In this document: piece after piece, positions 21,666-30,354 of the stretch
Layout of the letters: each line of letters starts with the position of its first letter
Position numbering within the stretch: the first letter of the stretch is position 1
NCBI GenBank assembly: GCA_026210745.1
Contig: CP110630.1
Span: forward strand, 6,200,001 to 6,264,000
From: Exobasidium rhododendri
Taxonomy: Eukaryota; Basidiomycota; Exobasidiomycetes; Exobasidiales; Exobasidiaceae
DNA length: 64,000 nt
Direction of reading: 5' to 3'
Translations under genes and position numbers: made by a program
Notes under the pieces: model-generated
What the model was told of the DNA's origin: nothing
Seen by the model: the letters and a program-made list of their open reading frames with translations, nothing else
Databases searched by the model: none

Positions 21666-22735
21666 CTACATCTTGAATACTTCCACCTTCCCGTTGTCTT
21701 CTATGAGCTCAATATCACCGTCTTCCTCGACAGGTCTGTCAAAGATTTGTAAGGTGCATCAGGAGAGGCCATACTGCTACTACGTAGACCCGCGCACATT
21801 CGTGACTACTCACTCCGCCTCGAATTTGCCTTCGGTGATCATTCTTCTTGCTAGGTCGAGCTGCTGAAATTCGCTTTAAGAGGGCCTTGTTGTATCAACT
21901 CAAACGAAAGGGTGATTCACGCAAATACTTGTTCGTCTCCCCACACTCACCTCAAGTCGTCTGCGGGATGGAAATAGAAGTGATTGACCCGAACAGACCA
22001 GCCGGCACACGGACCACATGGTTGATGATCCTTTCGCGAATAGTTCTTCTCCAAGTACGATTGGCGTCCTGGTGGTAGACGATCGACGATACTCACCAGG
22101 TGGATCGCCTTGAGAAATTCCAATCGAAAATATGCTTTGACGAGGGGTTTCGGAAAGGAAAATTCACCTTCTTGAAAGTACTTGAATGCTTGGTGGAGCC
22201 AGAGCAGATGTTCTCTGCGCTTCTTGTTTTCAAAGAAGAACATCGACTCTAGGGTGCATGGTAGGTTCCGCAGGCAGTCTTTACATGCATTCAGCAAGCT
22301 AATTGTCTCTACATAACGTGCTATCTTAATCAAAGGGTAGACTTGTCGTCCCCCTAGAATTGTCAAGTGGCTGCAGTAGCGGACCAGATAGTACATGGGA
22401 GACCTGTACTGCACCTCTGGAAAGTCATAGAGTGACTGTATTTGGGCATCGCATACGTCAGGGGGCTCGTCATAGTCTTCGCATTCGGCTGTGCCTATGG
22501 GTGACTCCGATGTGAAGCGAAGAAGCTGAATCGTTTTTCTTCCTTTCAATCTGACTAGACGCTCATACGAAGTCTCGCCACAGACTCGATAGCAGCGTTC
22601 AATGAAAGGAATAGTCCGCTTGTTGAAGGCAGGATGTACCAAGGAGGCAGTCGCCGCAGATCGGCTGCCAAAGTGCGCGAGATGTATCATGATCTGCTCG
22701 ATGATCTCCAGAGGGAGTATTGGAATGGAGCGCAT
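21666..22735 (-). CDS. F-box-like array protein F5
   Basis: The best preserved array member. Exons 22735-21951 (785 nt), 21873-21814 (60 nt) and 21735-21666 (70 nt) give 304 residues, all joins in phase. Box: 'PILPLEIIEQIMIHLAHFG' then 'SRSAATASLVHPAF'. Middle: 'PLIKIARYVETISLLNA', 'TLESMFFFENKKR' and 'FSFPKPLVKAYFRLEFLK'. It ends exon 1 with 'WSVRVNHFYFHPADDL'. Exon 2 'SEFQQLDLARRMITEGKF' is the shared helix; exon 3 is an acidic tail 'EDGDIELIEDNGKVEVF'. The exon 2 acceptor is TTAAAG; using the nearby TTTCAG instead gives an early stop. Function unknown; SCF-adaptor-like by the N-terminal pattern only. An upstream in-frame ATG (22831) would add a Leu/Pro-rich leader. Confidence 0.7.
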
Positions 22736-22944
22736 GGCTGCTGATAATGTGGAAAAGAGGACGTTCGGGGAAGGGGGGGTGGGTTGCGTCAGATTAAGTA
22801 GATCCGAATATGGACAGCTCTTTAAAAGCATTCCGTTGTGAGATAGTGAGCGGAACAACGAGACGGTACGATAAGATCACACTTCGAGAACTACTCCGCC
22901 GAAGGGGAGAAACTGTATAGCGGTTTTACGTCACATCTTTCTAT

Positions 22945-23505
22945 TTACAGTTGACATTCTTGGACAGCTCGCAATATAGCCTCACTAAGAGACATCCAGG
23001 CTTCCAAAGAACTATTGTCAAAGACCAGCCTAGATCCAATTTCTAGATATTCGCTAAAAGTGGTAAGCCGTATTGAGCGCCACAAAGTACAATAGAATCG
23101 ACAGACCATTCTCTCCTCAGATCTCGGGTGCAGCCTTGCAGGGCTCCGACCCTGGAGTATGGTCAAGTGGGGGCACTTGCTAACAAGTCCGAAATGATTG
23201 AACCTCATCGAGTAATGACTGTTATCAAGTGCCCAAACCTGAAGGTCTTCAATGATGTCTGATTTTACCGTCCACCAGATCGGCCATATCACTAGTTTGA
23301 CTGGTCTTCGTTCCTGGCAGAGCAAGCTTGGTTCTATCTCCTCCTCAAGGTCGACCTGAAAGCATGCCTCAGCAAGTAGGAGGCGGTGCTTGGCGATGCT
23401 AGGGTGGATCAAAGCAGCAGTGACGGTGGTTCGACTTTCAGTCTAAGCAAGACATCGAGCAATTTGAGCAATGATTTCGAGCGGAAGAAGGGGCAGCCTG
23501 CCCAT
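22945..23505 (-). pseudogene. F-box-like array member F6 with nonsense codon
   Basis: From ATG 23505 the frame reads the array box 'MGRLPLLPLEIIAQIARCLA', then hits TAG at 23445-23443 (codon 21). It resumes in the same frame with 'TVTAALIHPSIAKHR', 'NHFGLVSKCPHLTILQGR' and ends 'AILRAVQECQL' at 22945. In F4 the codon at the same place is CAG (Gln, HLAQMG), so one C-to-T change explains the stop. The conserved VNH.YF segment and the C-terminal FKRLE exon are missing, so the 3' end is lost as well. This is a decaying copy. An intron bypassing the TAG looks unlikely, because no GT...AG pair in reach preserves the box. Confidence 0.75.
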
Positions 23506-23589
23506 TCTGTTTCTGTGCGACGAGTATTGGCGTAGGCAAGAGAGAAGTGGAGAAACTCCGAGAGTCACACATGCGATTAGCTCTTGCGG

Positions 23590-24510
23590 TCAATCGCTCA
23601 TTCGCCAGCGGTCTTCCATTTGCTTTATCAGTGCTTTAGCTTCTTCAAATCTCTTGAAGGACCTATCGAGATAGGAGCGTCATTACAAGATTTGAGACCG
23701 CAACATTCGATCTACTCACCTCATCTCTTGCGGGCACCAGTAGTAGTGAAGATAGACGTAGTAAGGTTTGTCCAAGGTGATATACTCTATGTCGACCAGC
23801 TCGATTCTACTGCAGCGAGGGAATTCCAACTTGTGTTGTGTAAATGTGCCCTCCATCTCCCTCTCATTGTAAACTTTGATCAGATGAACTTCCGACAATT
23901 GACTGTACCAGCTTGAACTCTGGAGCAAGTCTGTAAAGGTCTGTATCTCTTCTAGGTCAGCGTATGGCAGCTCGACCATGTCTACTTCGAAGAATAGGTA
24001 GACAGCTCGCACACTCCCTGGTATGACGAGAAGGATGTCATCTCGAGGTCCCACCAGGCTCAGCTCTCGCGTGTTTGCGGCGGCCCGGATGAGCTCGTTG
24101 GAGTAATTCCTGTCGAGAACAGTCAAGGAAGAGCATCCCCTGAGGAGTACTTCGCCAATGGTATTGGGTCGAGGCATTCCCTTCTGCACTCTGTCGATCT
24201 GGAAGTCGTTCACAATAGGTACACGGCTCACGTCTTTTGCATCGATGGAAAAGCCGGAAGACAGTCCTCTCATTCGAAGCAGATCAACCATTTCGCTTCC
24301 CTCCTTGCAGCATAATCTCGCTGCCTCAAACTCGTTGTTGACGATAAAGGCTCGCTCGTGACCTCCTATCAGTGGTAGTGTATGCCTAAGAAAGCGAGGG
24401 TGTATCAAAGATGCAAGCACGGCCGAACGACGACCGGAGCGAGCGAGATGCACTAGAATGCGACATATTATGTCCAGCGTGAGAGAGTAATTGAGTGTGC
24501 TAAAAAGCAT
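23590..24510 (-). CDS. F-box-like array protein F7
   Basis: Exons 24510-23720 (791 nt) and 23662-23590 (73 nt) give 287 residues. Box: 'LTLDIICRILVHLARSG' then 'RRSAVLASLIHPRF'. Middle: 'NELIRAAANTRELSLVG' and 'VRAVYLFFEVD', in register with F4 and F5. Exon 1 ends 'YYVYLHYYWCPQEM' with the same phase-2 GTGAGT donor. Exon 2 codes 'SFKRFEEAKALIKQMEDRW', the shared C-terminal helix, and stops soon after, without the second intron found in F4 and F5. The intron (23719-23663) ends TCGATAG. Likely expressed and intact, but function unknown. Confidence 0.68.
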
Positions 24511-25001
24511 GATGCTGCACTTTCTTTGATGATCTTTGATGTTGTAGGATTGTGCTTATCTATGGAGAAATGACGATGGTGGCCTGAGTCAAGGGACGAA
24601 GCATTCACCCGTTTTCTATGACTATTCTCCCCTTTAATTCCTCCTGTGCAGGAATACCGACTTTGACATACACTTTGAGGAAGAGTGGATCACAGATGAT
24701 CCAGTAGAGGAGCTCGGATGCTATTACGCTACCTTTAAAATCATCAAAAGCATCCGGCCAGCATCGAAGATTGTCACGGTCTCATATTGAACGTGGATGA
24801 GTCTAGTCGCGATGGACTGTGTTACTCAAGACGCCAACGGCCCTAAAGAGGTCCTACACGCCAAGAAAGAGGTGAAACAAAGAAGGACGCGTGGGAAGAG
24901 GAACGACGCGCCCAAAATTTTGTTGGTCTGTTGCCAGTCGTGCGGGTGGTCAGCTTCACTGGCTAACCCCGCGATCATCCTACCTTGACCGACAGCCAAA
25001 C
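24511..25001. other. Intergenic region between the array and NSE4
   Basis: Divergent 5' region of F7 (-) and NSE4 (+). It holds one oddity: an acceptor-like TGTGCAG at 24645-24651 followed by an open frame to TGA 24788-24790 with acidic, aromatic composition (HFEEEWITDDPVEELGCYY). No start or upstream exon could be attached, so it is not annotated as a gene. Confidence 0.4.
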
Positions 25002-26381
25002 ATGCCACCACGACTGACTAGCGGAGGAGACGATGTCATAGGGGAATCATCCCAGGCACCAACGCAAGAAGATGTCGCAAGGCACCACAGAGAGAAGAGA
25101 GCACTCCGGCAGGACTACAGGAAATTGATAGGGAAGACCGAGAGTGAGCATGGCGGAGAGCACCACAGAGTCGATGAGTGTGGGTCACTGACGAAGGCTG
25201 TCTTCTGGCAGATGTCCGCAGCAATCTGGCAGATCATACACCGGTGCAGCTGTCGCAGATGATCAAGACTGGGACGGAAATGTACGAGCGAGGTGTGTAT
25301 CGCATGTAGAGTATGTTTGAGCATGACGAGAGGAGAGCACCACTAATTTTGCTCTTCCTCACCTCCGTCTCGCAGTGAAAGAGCCTACCGAAGGTGTGCT
25401 AGATTCTAAGTTCCTGCTCAATGCATCCGACTTGGGAACACACTTTGCACGAAACATGAAGGTTAACACAGGGTTCGCAATAGAGGACTATCTGAAGCGG
25501 TGTGCTACGATGCTGGGAGGCACTTTACTAGCTCCAGGAAGGGCCGCAGCACAGACCTTCGAAGACGAGGAAGAGGAAGGGGATGCCGATGACTGGGACT
25601 GGGAGTCGATGGGTAGACAAGCGGCGAAGCGGACGAAAAGAGCCTCAACGCTTGACTTTTTGTGCGTAAAAGAAGACGATGGGAGATGGTGTTGTATTGC
25701 GAGTCCCGCTGATCGTACTCGCCCTTCCTCGATCAGACTCGGCCCATTGGCTGTCGAGCACAAGAAGCGGGTCATTGGCAAGAGAGCGCCGATGGATAAA
25801 AGTGGACCGATCGTGAAGCCTCAGGAAGTTCGTTGCGATATCTTCTGACATTATACTTGCCATCCTCATTGCTCACTCTCTGCTTCACTCTACCTACCTT
25901 CCCCCCCTCTTCAGCTTAATCATGATGATATCGTCAAGTCAGAAAATGAAACGACAAAGATGGTCAAGTCGATCTACCAGATACTGCAAGCAGTGGGCGG
26001 TCCTGAGGGCGTCAATTTCTTCAAGTTCGTCCTGGACCCCACCAGCTTTGCCAACAGTGTGGAGAACATCTTCTACGTCAGCTTTCTTGTTCGCGATGGC
26101 ATGGTGTCGCTGGAAGATGTGGAAGGCAATCCAACGTTGAGTGAGTTGCCACCTTCTACATCGATGAACGCCCTCTCAAGTCTAATGCGTCACCTACCCT
26201 CTTTGCAGCCAGCGTAGAGAAGCCGACCGAGGAAGACTATCAACAGGGCCTGAAGAAGCAACAGCTGGTCATGGAGTTCGACATGGTGACATGGAGGGAC
26301 TTGCTAGACGTCTACAGCATTCGCAAGCCAACAATCCCGTCTCGGTCAGCGCAAGCTAACGGCGATACGTGGACTCGATAG
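25002..26381 (+). CDS. NSE4: Smc5/6 complex kleisin Nse4
   Basis: Kleisin subunit that bridges the Smc5 and Smc6 heads with Nse1 and Nse3; needed for DNA repair and replication-fork processing. Exons 25002-25143, 25212-25292, 25376-25827, 25915-26140 and 26209-26381 give 357 residues. The N-terminal kleisin helix lies in 'RQDYRKLIGKTE' plus 'NVRSNLADHTPVQLSQMI'. The C-terminal winged helix is diagnostic: 'GGPEGVNFFKFVLDPTSF' and 'VENIFYVSFLVRDGMVSL'. The segment 'IRLGPLAVEHKKRV' matches the central conserved block. Exon 3 ends at an unusual donor GTTCGT, but this keeps phase 0 and joins KPQE to LNHDDIVKSENET, as expected for the family. The ATG at 25002 gives a typical length. Confidence 0.92.
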
Positions 26382-26551
26382 ACGGGTCGGTCACCGTTAG
26401 ATCTTTCCCATATACCCCAGAAGACAGAAAGAGGGAGAAAGAGAGAAAAAAAGAGAAATGGAGACTGTGATATATTCTCATTAGAAGACGAGGCGAACAG
26501 GAAAGTAATAGTACAATAGTGTGTGGCGGCGTCAAAGAAAAGGATGACCGA

Positions 26552-29500
26552 TCACAGACGACTACTCTCCAGCCCGCCGTCGGTCTCCATCAATCGTCTA
26601 CCCTCTTGAATGCCTTCTAGACTGCCATTCTTCATCATTGTACTCTCAAACAAGCTACTTCCGAATGCAATCTCCAATGCTTGCCAGATCGTCCTCACGT
26701 AGTGGATGTCCATGTCAGCTCGAACGTTTGCAGGCAAATCCGTCTCGACGTCTTTACGATTGCGTACCGGTAAGATCAGGCGCTTGATGCCAGCTCGATG
26801 TGCGCCGATGCACTTCTCCTTAATCCCTCCAACAGGTGTGACTAGGCCTCGCAGCGTGATCTCCCCCGTCATGGCAAGATCACTGCTCAGCACTGCCCCC
26901 GTCCACAAGCTGACCAGAGCACAGGTCATGGCGACTCCCGCACTAGGCCCGTCCTTGGGAACAGCTCCACCTGGTAGATGCAAGTGGATGTCATTCTTGG
27001 GAAATTCGCTGTCTCGCGAGGGGATGATGCCCAGCTGGAAGGAATGCGCTTTGATCCAACTCAAGGCTAAGTTGGCCGATTCTTGAATAACGTCACCCAA
27101 TTTGCCGGTCAGCTTCAGCGCACCGTTGCCAGGTGGGAGCAAGAGCGACTCGATATGTAGAATGCCCCCACTGCCCGATCCCTGATAAGCCAGACCAGTC
27201 GCTACACCACACCTCGACTGCGTGTCTGCCACTTCTGGCTCGTACGTCTCGATGCCGAGGAGCTCTTCCAAGTCGGACAAGAGCACATTCGGATCGTATG
27301 CCTTCATCTTTCCATCCTTGTCTTGCAGCGTGCCCTTTCTGGCCTCTGCAAATTCGACTGCCTTTCCACGGGCCACCGCTGCAATCTCTCTTTCCAAGCT
27401 ACGAACGCCGGCCTCTCGAGTATAGGACATGGCAATCTTGAGCAAGACGTCGTCGCCCACGATTAAGTCTTTGCTGGGATTGAGTCCTTGCGACTTGGCT
27501 TGCTTGGGCAGGAGATACTGTCTAGCGATGGCCACCTTTTCGTCGTGCGTGTAGCCAGAAACGTGAATGACCTCTGTTCTGTCAAGGAGAGGGGGCGAGA
27601 TGGTGTCGAGAGTGTTGGCAGTGGCAATGAAGAGCACCTTGCTGAGGTCCATAGGACAATTGACGTAGTGATCGTTGAACTGGTAGTTCTGCTCTGGGTC
27701 GAGCACTTCCAGCATCGCTGCCATTGGATCGCCGTGCAGCCCATTTCCACTTCCCAGCTTGTCCACCTCATCCAGCAACATGACTGGATCATTCACACCC
27801 ACTTTGCGCAGACTAGAGGCGATACTGCCCGGCATGGCTCCCACATACGTCCTTCGGTGGCCTCGAATCTCCGACTCGTCCCTCACGCCACCCAACGACA
27901 ATCGAGTGAATGGCCGACGCAGAGCAGCAGCAAGTGACTTGGCAATGGAGGTCTTTCCAGTACCAGGTGGTCCAACGAGGAGCAAGATGGGGCCCTTATC
28001 CTTCACATAGGCGGCATTGCGTTTCCTTCGTGTCTCTTCCCGATCGGTGTTCCTCTTCTTCTCCTCTTCTGCTCGGTCTTCTAGATGCTGGATCTCGCCC
28101 TCCCCATCGGCTTCCATGTCGACGTTTTCCTTCCGCTCCTTGGCCACTTGACCCTTGACTGCGTTGAGGTTCGCCCTCTCCATCTGTTCTTCCTGCGCCA
28201 CCTTCTCAGCCGCCTGATCGTTCTTGAGTTCCAGCACGGCCAAGTACTCGACCAGTCTCTTCTTAATCTTCTCTAGCCCGTAGTGGTCCTCGTCGAGGAT
28301 GCGTCTAGCCCTGCTCACAATGCCCTCCTCTGTTCCGTGTACATTGCCATCTGACGTCCTCGCAGGCGTGACAGCAGTCAGGGACTTGCTCTCGGCGCTT
28401 TCAATCGCCTTTGGCTCCACATCGGCACTGCTTCGATCCCACGGCAATTCAGCCATCGTTTCGAGGTACGTGATGACGACTCCCCTTTCAACACTCTGTG
28501 GAGGAATACGACCGAGTCGCTTCAGCTCTCGTTCACAGATCTTCTTGGCCTCTGGTGAAAGTCTTGCCGCTTCGAGCTTCTTTGTGAGCTCCGCAACTTC
28601 ATCCTCTTCCTCTTCGTCTTTCCCTTCACCGCCTCCTCCTCCTCCTCCTGACCTGCCTCCAAATGGACTGCCACCGTTCGCTCGGAAAGGCTTTAATGCG
28701 CTGCTGACCGGACGACTTCCACCCTGACTAGAGTCATCATTCCTTGTGTTGTTTGGACTACGAATCGTCACGATCCCACCAATCTTTCCATTCCCGCCAT
28801 CGTCTTTACTGCCGTCAGATCTCTTGATGGACCCGATAGAGAAGGTAGTGTTGCCGGTAGAGATCCTAGCCGAGATGTTCGGGTTAAGTGCAGCCAATTG
28901 AGCGAGAAGAGCTTCTAGCTGGTTGCGTGCCAAGTTCTCTTTGCTGTTGCTGTTCAATGGTGCACCAAAAGCGGCAATGAGCTCCCTTGCTGTCCTGACT
29001 CGACTTGCTCCGTCTGCCAACACCTTTGTAGCACGCTTCACTCGATCCCGCACATCATGATCACCCAGTACAGACACCCTCTCGTTCCATTCACACGCTC
29101 CTCCTAGTGTCCCTACTAGTACGTCGGCGAGCAGGCCAGATTGACTCTCCTTTGCCTCTTTGACAAAAGTGTTGAGTCGCTTGAGGAGGGCAGAGGGAAG
29201 GAGTGGCAAGGCCAGAGTGGCAGTGCTGGGATCTTGAACGTTGACTTTGCGAGACTTAGCGTCAACAGTCAGCGCATCAATGAGATCCTGAGCTACTCTC
29301 TTCAGATCTTGCGCCAAGTGAGAGTCCTGAATGCTGCTGCTCGCCGCGGGAAAGGGCGCTGTGTCGGCAAAGGGTGTCATGCTGGCTAGTGGCACAGGGA
29401 TGTCAGGGACTGTAAGGTTGCGGGCCGAGTCAATGGTCGTCGATGTCAAAGGTGCTCGAACAGAGAGCCATCGATCGACACGGACTCTGGTGATACCGGT

Positions 29501-29947
29501 CACAACGAGCGTGCATGTCTGGGACGCTGGATGTCGAGTCAATCGCAGCAACCGAGCTGCACATCCCCAGTCGTAGAGATCGTTGATCTTGACTCGCAAG
29601 TCGGCCTCCTCTTTGCTGCCTGTGCCTAGCTCCTCTGAGTCATCGTCGATCTTCAGAGGTGACGTCTGGGAACGACTGCCTTGACTGCTAGGACGCAGAG
29701 TAGGGACACACGCTACAATGATAGGCTTGTGCGTGTCGAGTGTCTCGCTATTGCCTCTTCTGCTGCTGCTGCCGCCGCTACTGGAGCCATCCTTGCTTTG
29801 TGTGTGCTGCAGGGCGGCTTTGAGAAGCGAGAGTGAGTGGGCATAAGAGAGGGGGATAGAGAGGAGCAGCGATGGATGCAGCACCAGAGGGTAAGGCAGT
29901 GGCAAGACCGGGAGTCGATCCGGGATGTAGATCGTGTCGTCGGACAT
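26552..29947 (-). CDS. LONP2: Peroxisomal Lon protease
   Basis: ATP-dependent serine protease for quality control in the peroxisome matrix. One exon, 1131 residues. N-terminal Lon substrate-binding domain begins 'DRLPVLPLPYPLVLHPS', with no mitochondrial presequence. A Ser/Gly-rich insert (about 380-450) precedes the helical part. Walker A 'GPPGTGKTSIAKS' is near residue 660, Walker B 'VMLLDEVDKLG' near 725. The protease domain has catalytic Ser in 'PKDGPSAGVAM' (about 1000) and Lys in 'GGIKEKCIGA' (about 1041), the expected 40-odd residue spacing. The C-terminus is Ser-Arg-Leu, a type 1 peroxisomal targeting signal, which separates it from mitochondrial Pim1. It is divergently paired with SUA5. 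Confidence 0.95.
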   Translation of the reverse strand: MSDDTIYIPDRLPVLPLPYPLVLHPSLLLSIPLSYAHSLSLLKAALQHTQSKDGSSSGGSSSRRGNSETLDTHKPIIVACVPTLRPSSQGSRSQTSPLKIDDDSEELGTGSKEEADLRVKINDLYDWGCAARLLRLTRHPASQTCTLVVTGITRVRVDRWLSVRAPLTSTTIDSARNLTVPDIPVPLASMTPFADTAPFPAASSSIQDSHLAQDLKRVAQDLIDALTVDAKSRKVNVQDPSTATLALPLLPSALLKRLNTFVKEAKESQSGLLADVLVGTLGGACEWNERVSVLGDHDVRDRVKRATKVLADGASRVRTARELIAAFGAPLNSNSKENLARNQLEALLAQLAALNPNISARISTGNTTFSIGSIKRSDGSKDDGGNGKIGGIVTIRSPNNTRNDDSSQGGSRPVSSALKPFRANGGSPFGGRSGGGGGGGEGKDEEEEDEVAELTKKLEAARLSPEAKKICERELKRLGRIPPQSVERGVVITYLETMAELPWDRSSADVEPKAIESAESKSLTAVTPARTSDGNVHGTEEGIVSRARRILDEDHYGLEKIKKRLVEYLAVLELKNDQAAEKVAQEEQMERANLNAVKGQVAKERKENVDMEADGEGEIQHLEDRAEEEKKRNTDREETRRKRNAAYVKDKGPILLLVGPPGTGKTSIAKSLAAALRRPFTRLSLGGVRDESEIRGHRRTYVGAMPGSIASSLRKVGVNDPVMLLDEVDKLGSGNGLHGDPMAAMLEVLDPEQNYQFNDHYVNCPMDLSKVLFIATANTLDTISPPLLDRTEVIHVSGYTHDEKVAIARQYLLPKQAKSQGLNPSKDLIVGDDVLLKIAMSYTREAGVRSLEREIAAVARGKAVEFAEARKGTLQDKDGKMKAYDPNVLLSDLEELLGIETYEPEVADTQSRCGVATGLAYQGSGSGGILHIESLLLPPGNGALKLTGKLGDVIQESANLALSWIKAHSFQLGIIPSRDSEFPKNDIHLHLPGGAVPKDGPSAGVAMTCALVSLWTGAVLSSDLAMTGEITLRGLVTPVGGIKEKCIGAHRAGIKRLILPVRNRKDVETDLPANVRADMDIHYVRTIWQALEIAFGSSLFESTMMKNGSLEGIQEGRRLMETDGGLESSRL

Positions 29948-30354
29948 GGTTGGCCAAGGTTATAGTGATGATATTTTGGAGGAGGGCTGAAGGTGAAGTA
30001 GTGAGGGTATAGTGGGTACCCGATGATAAGGGAAGGGAGATTATGGAAGCGGCCCTGAATGGTTGAGGGATAGCGGGGATGACGAAGCGCCTAACGCAAC
30101 GCTTGACACATATATCCGGGTAAGATGCGTGTGATAAGCCGCTCTTTGATCACGCCAATGCGGAGGCTTACGTAAGAGGTGTCTGCTCCACTCGGAGGAA
30201 ATCCAGATCAGAGCAAAAAAAAAGAAAAGGTTGTTTAAGTTTAGAAATGTTCAGAAGTCGAGAAGGTCGACTTTGGAATGTTTGAGTGATTGAACAGCAT
30301 CGACGGACATCTTCCCATCATCTCTCCATTTCGAGGACAAGCAAGGGGCATTGC
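29948..30354. promoter_or_regulatory. Divergent promoter region of Lon and SUA5
   Basis: 407 bp between two divergent starts. It contains an A-run (30216-30225) and no ORF of note. The SUA5 frame is open upstream to 30286 with no ATG before 30355. Shared regulation is possible but not shown. Confidence 0.5.
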
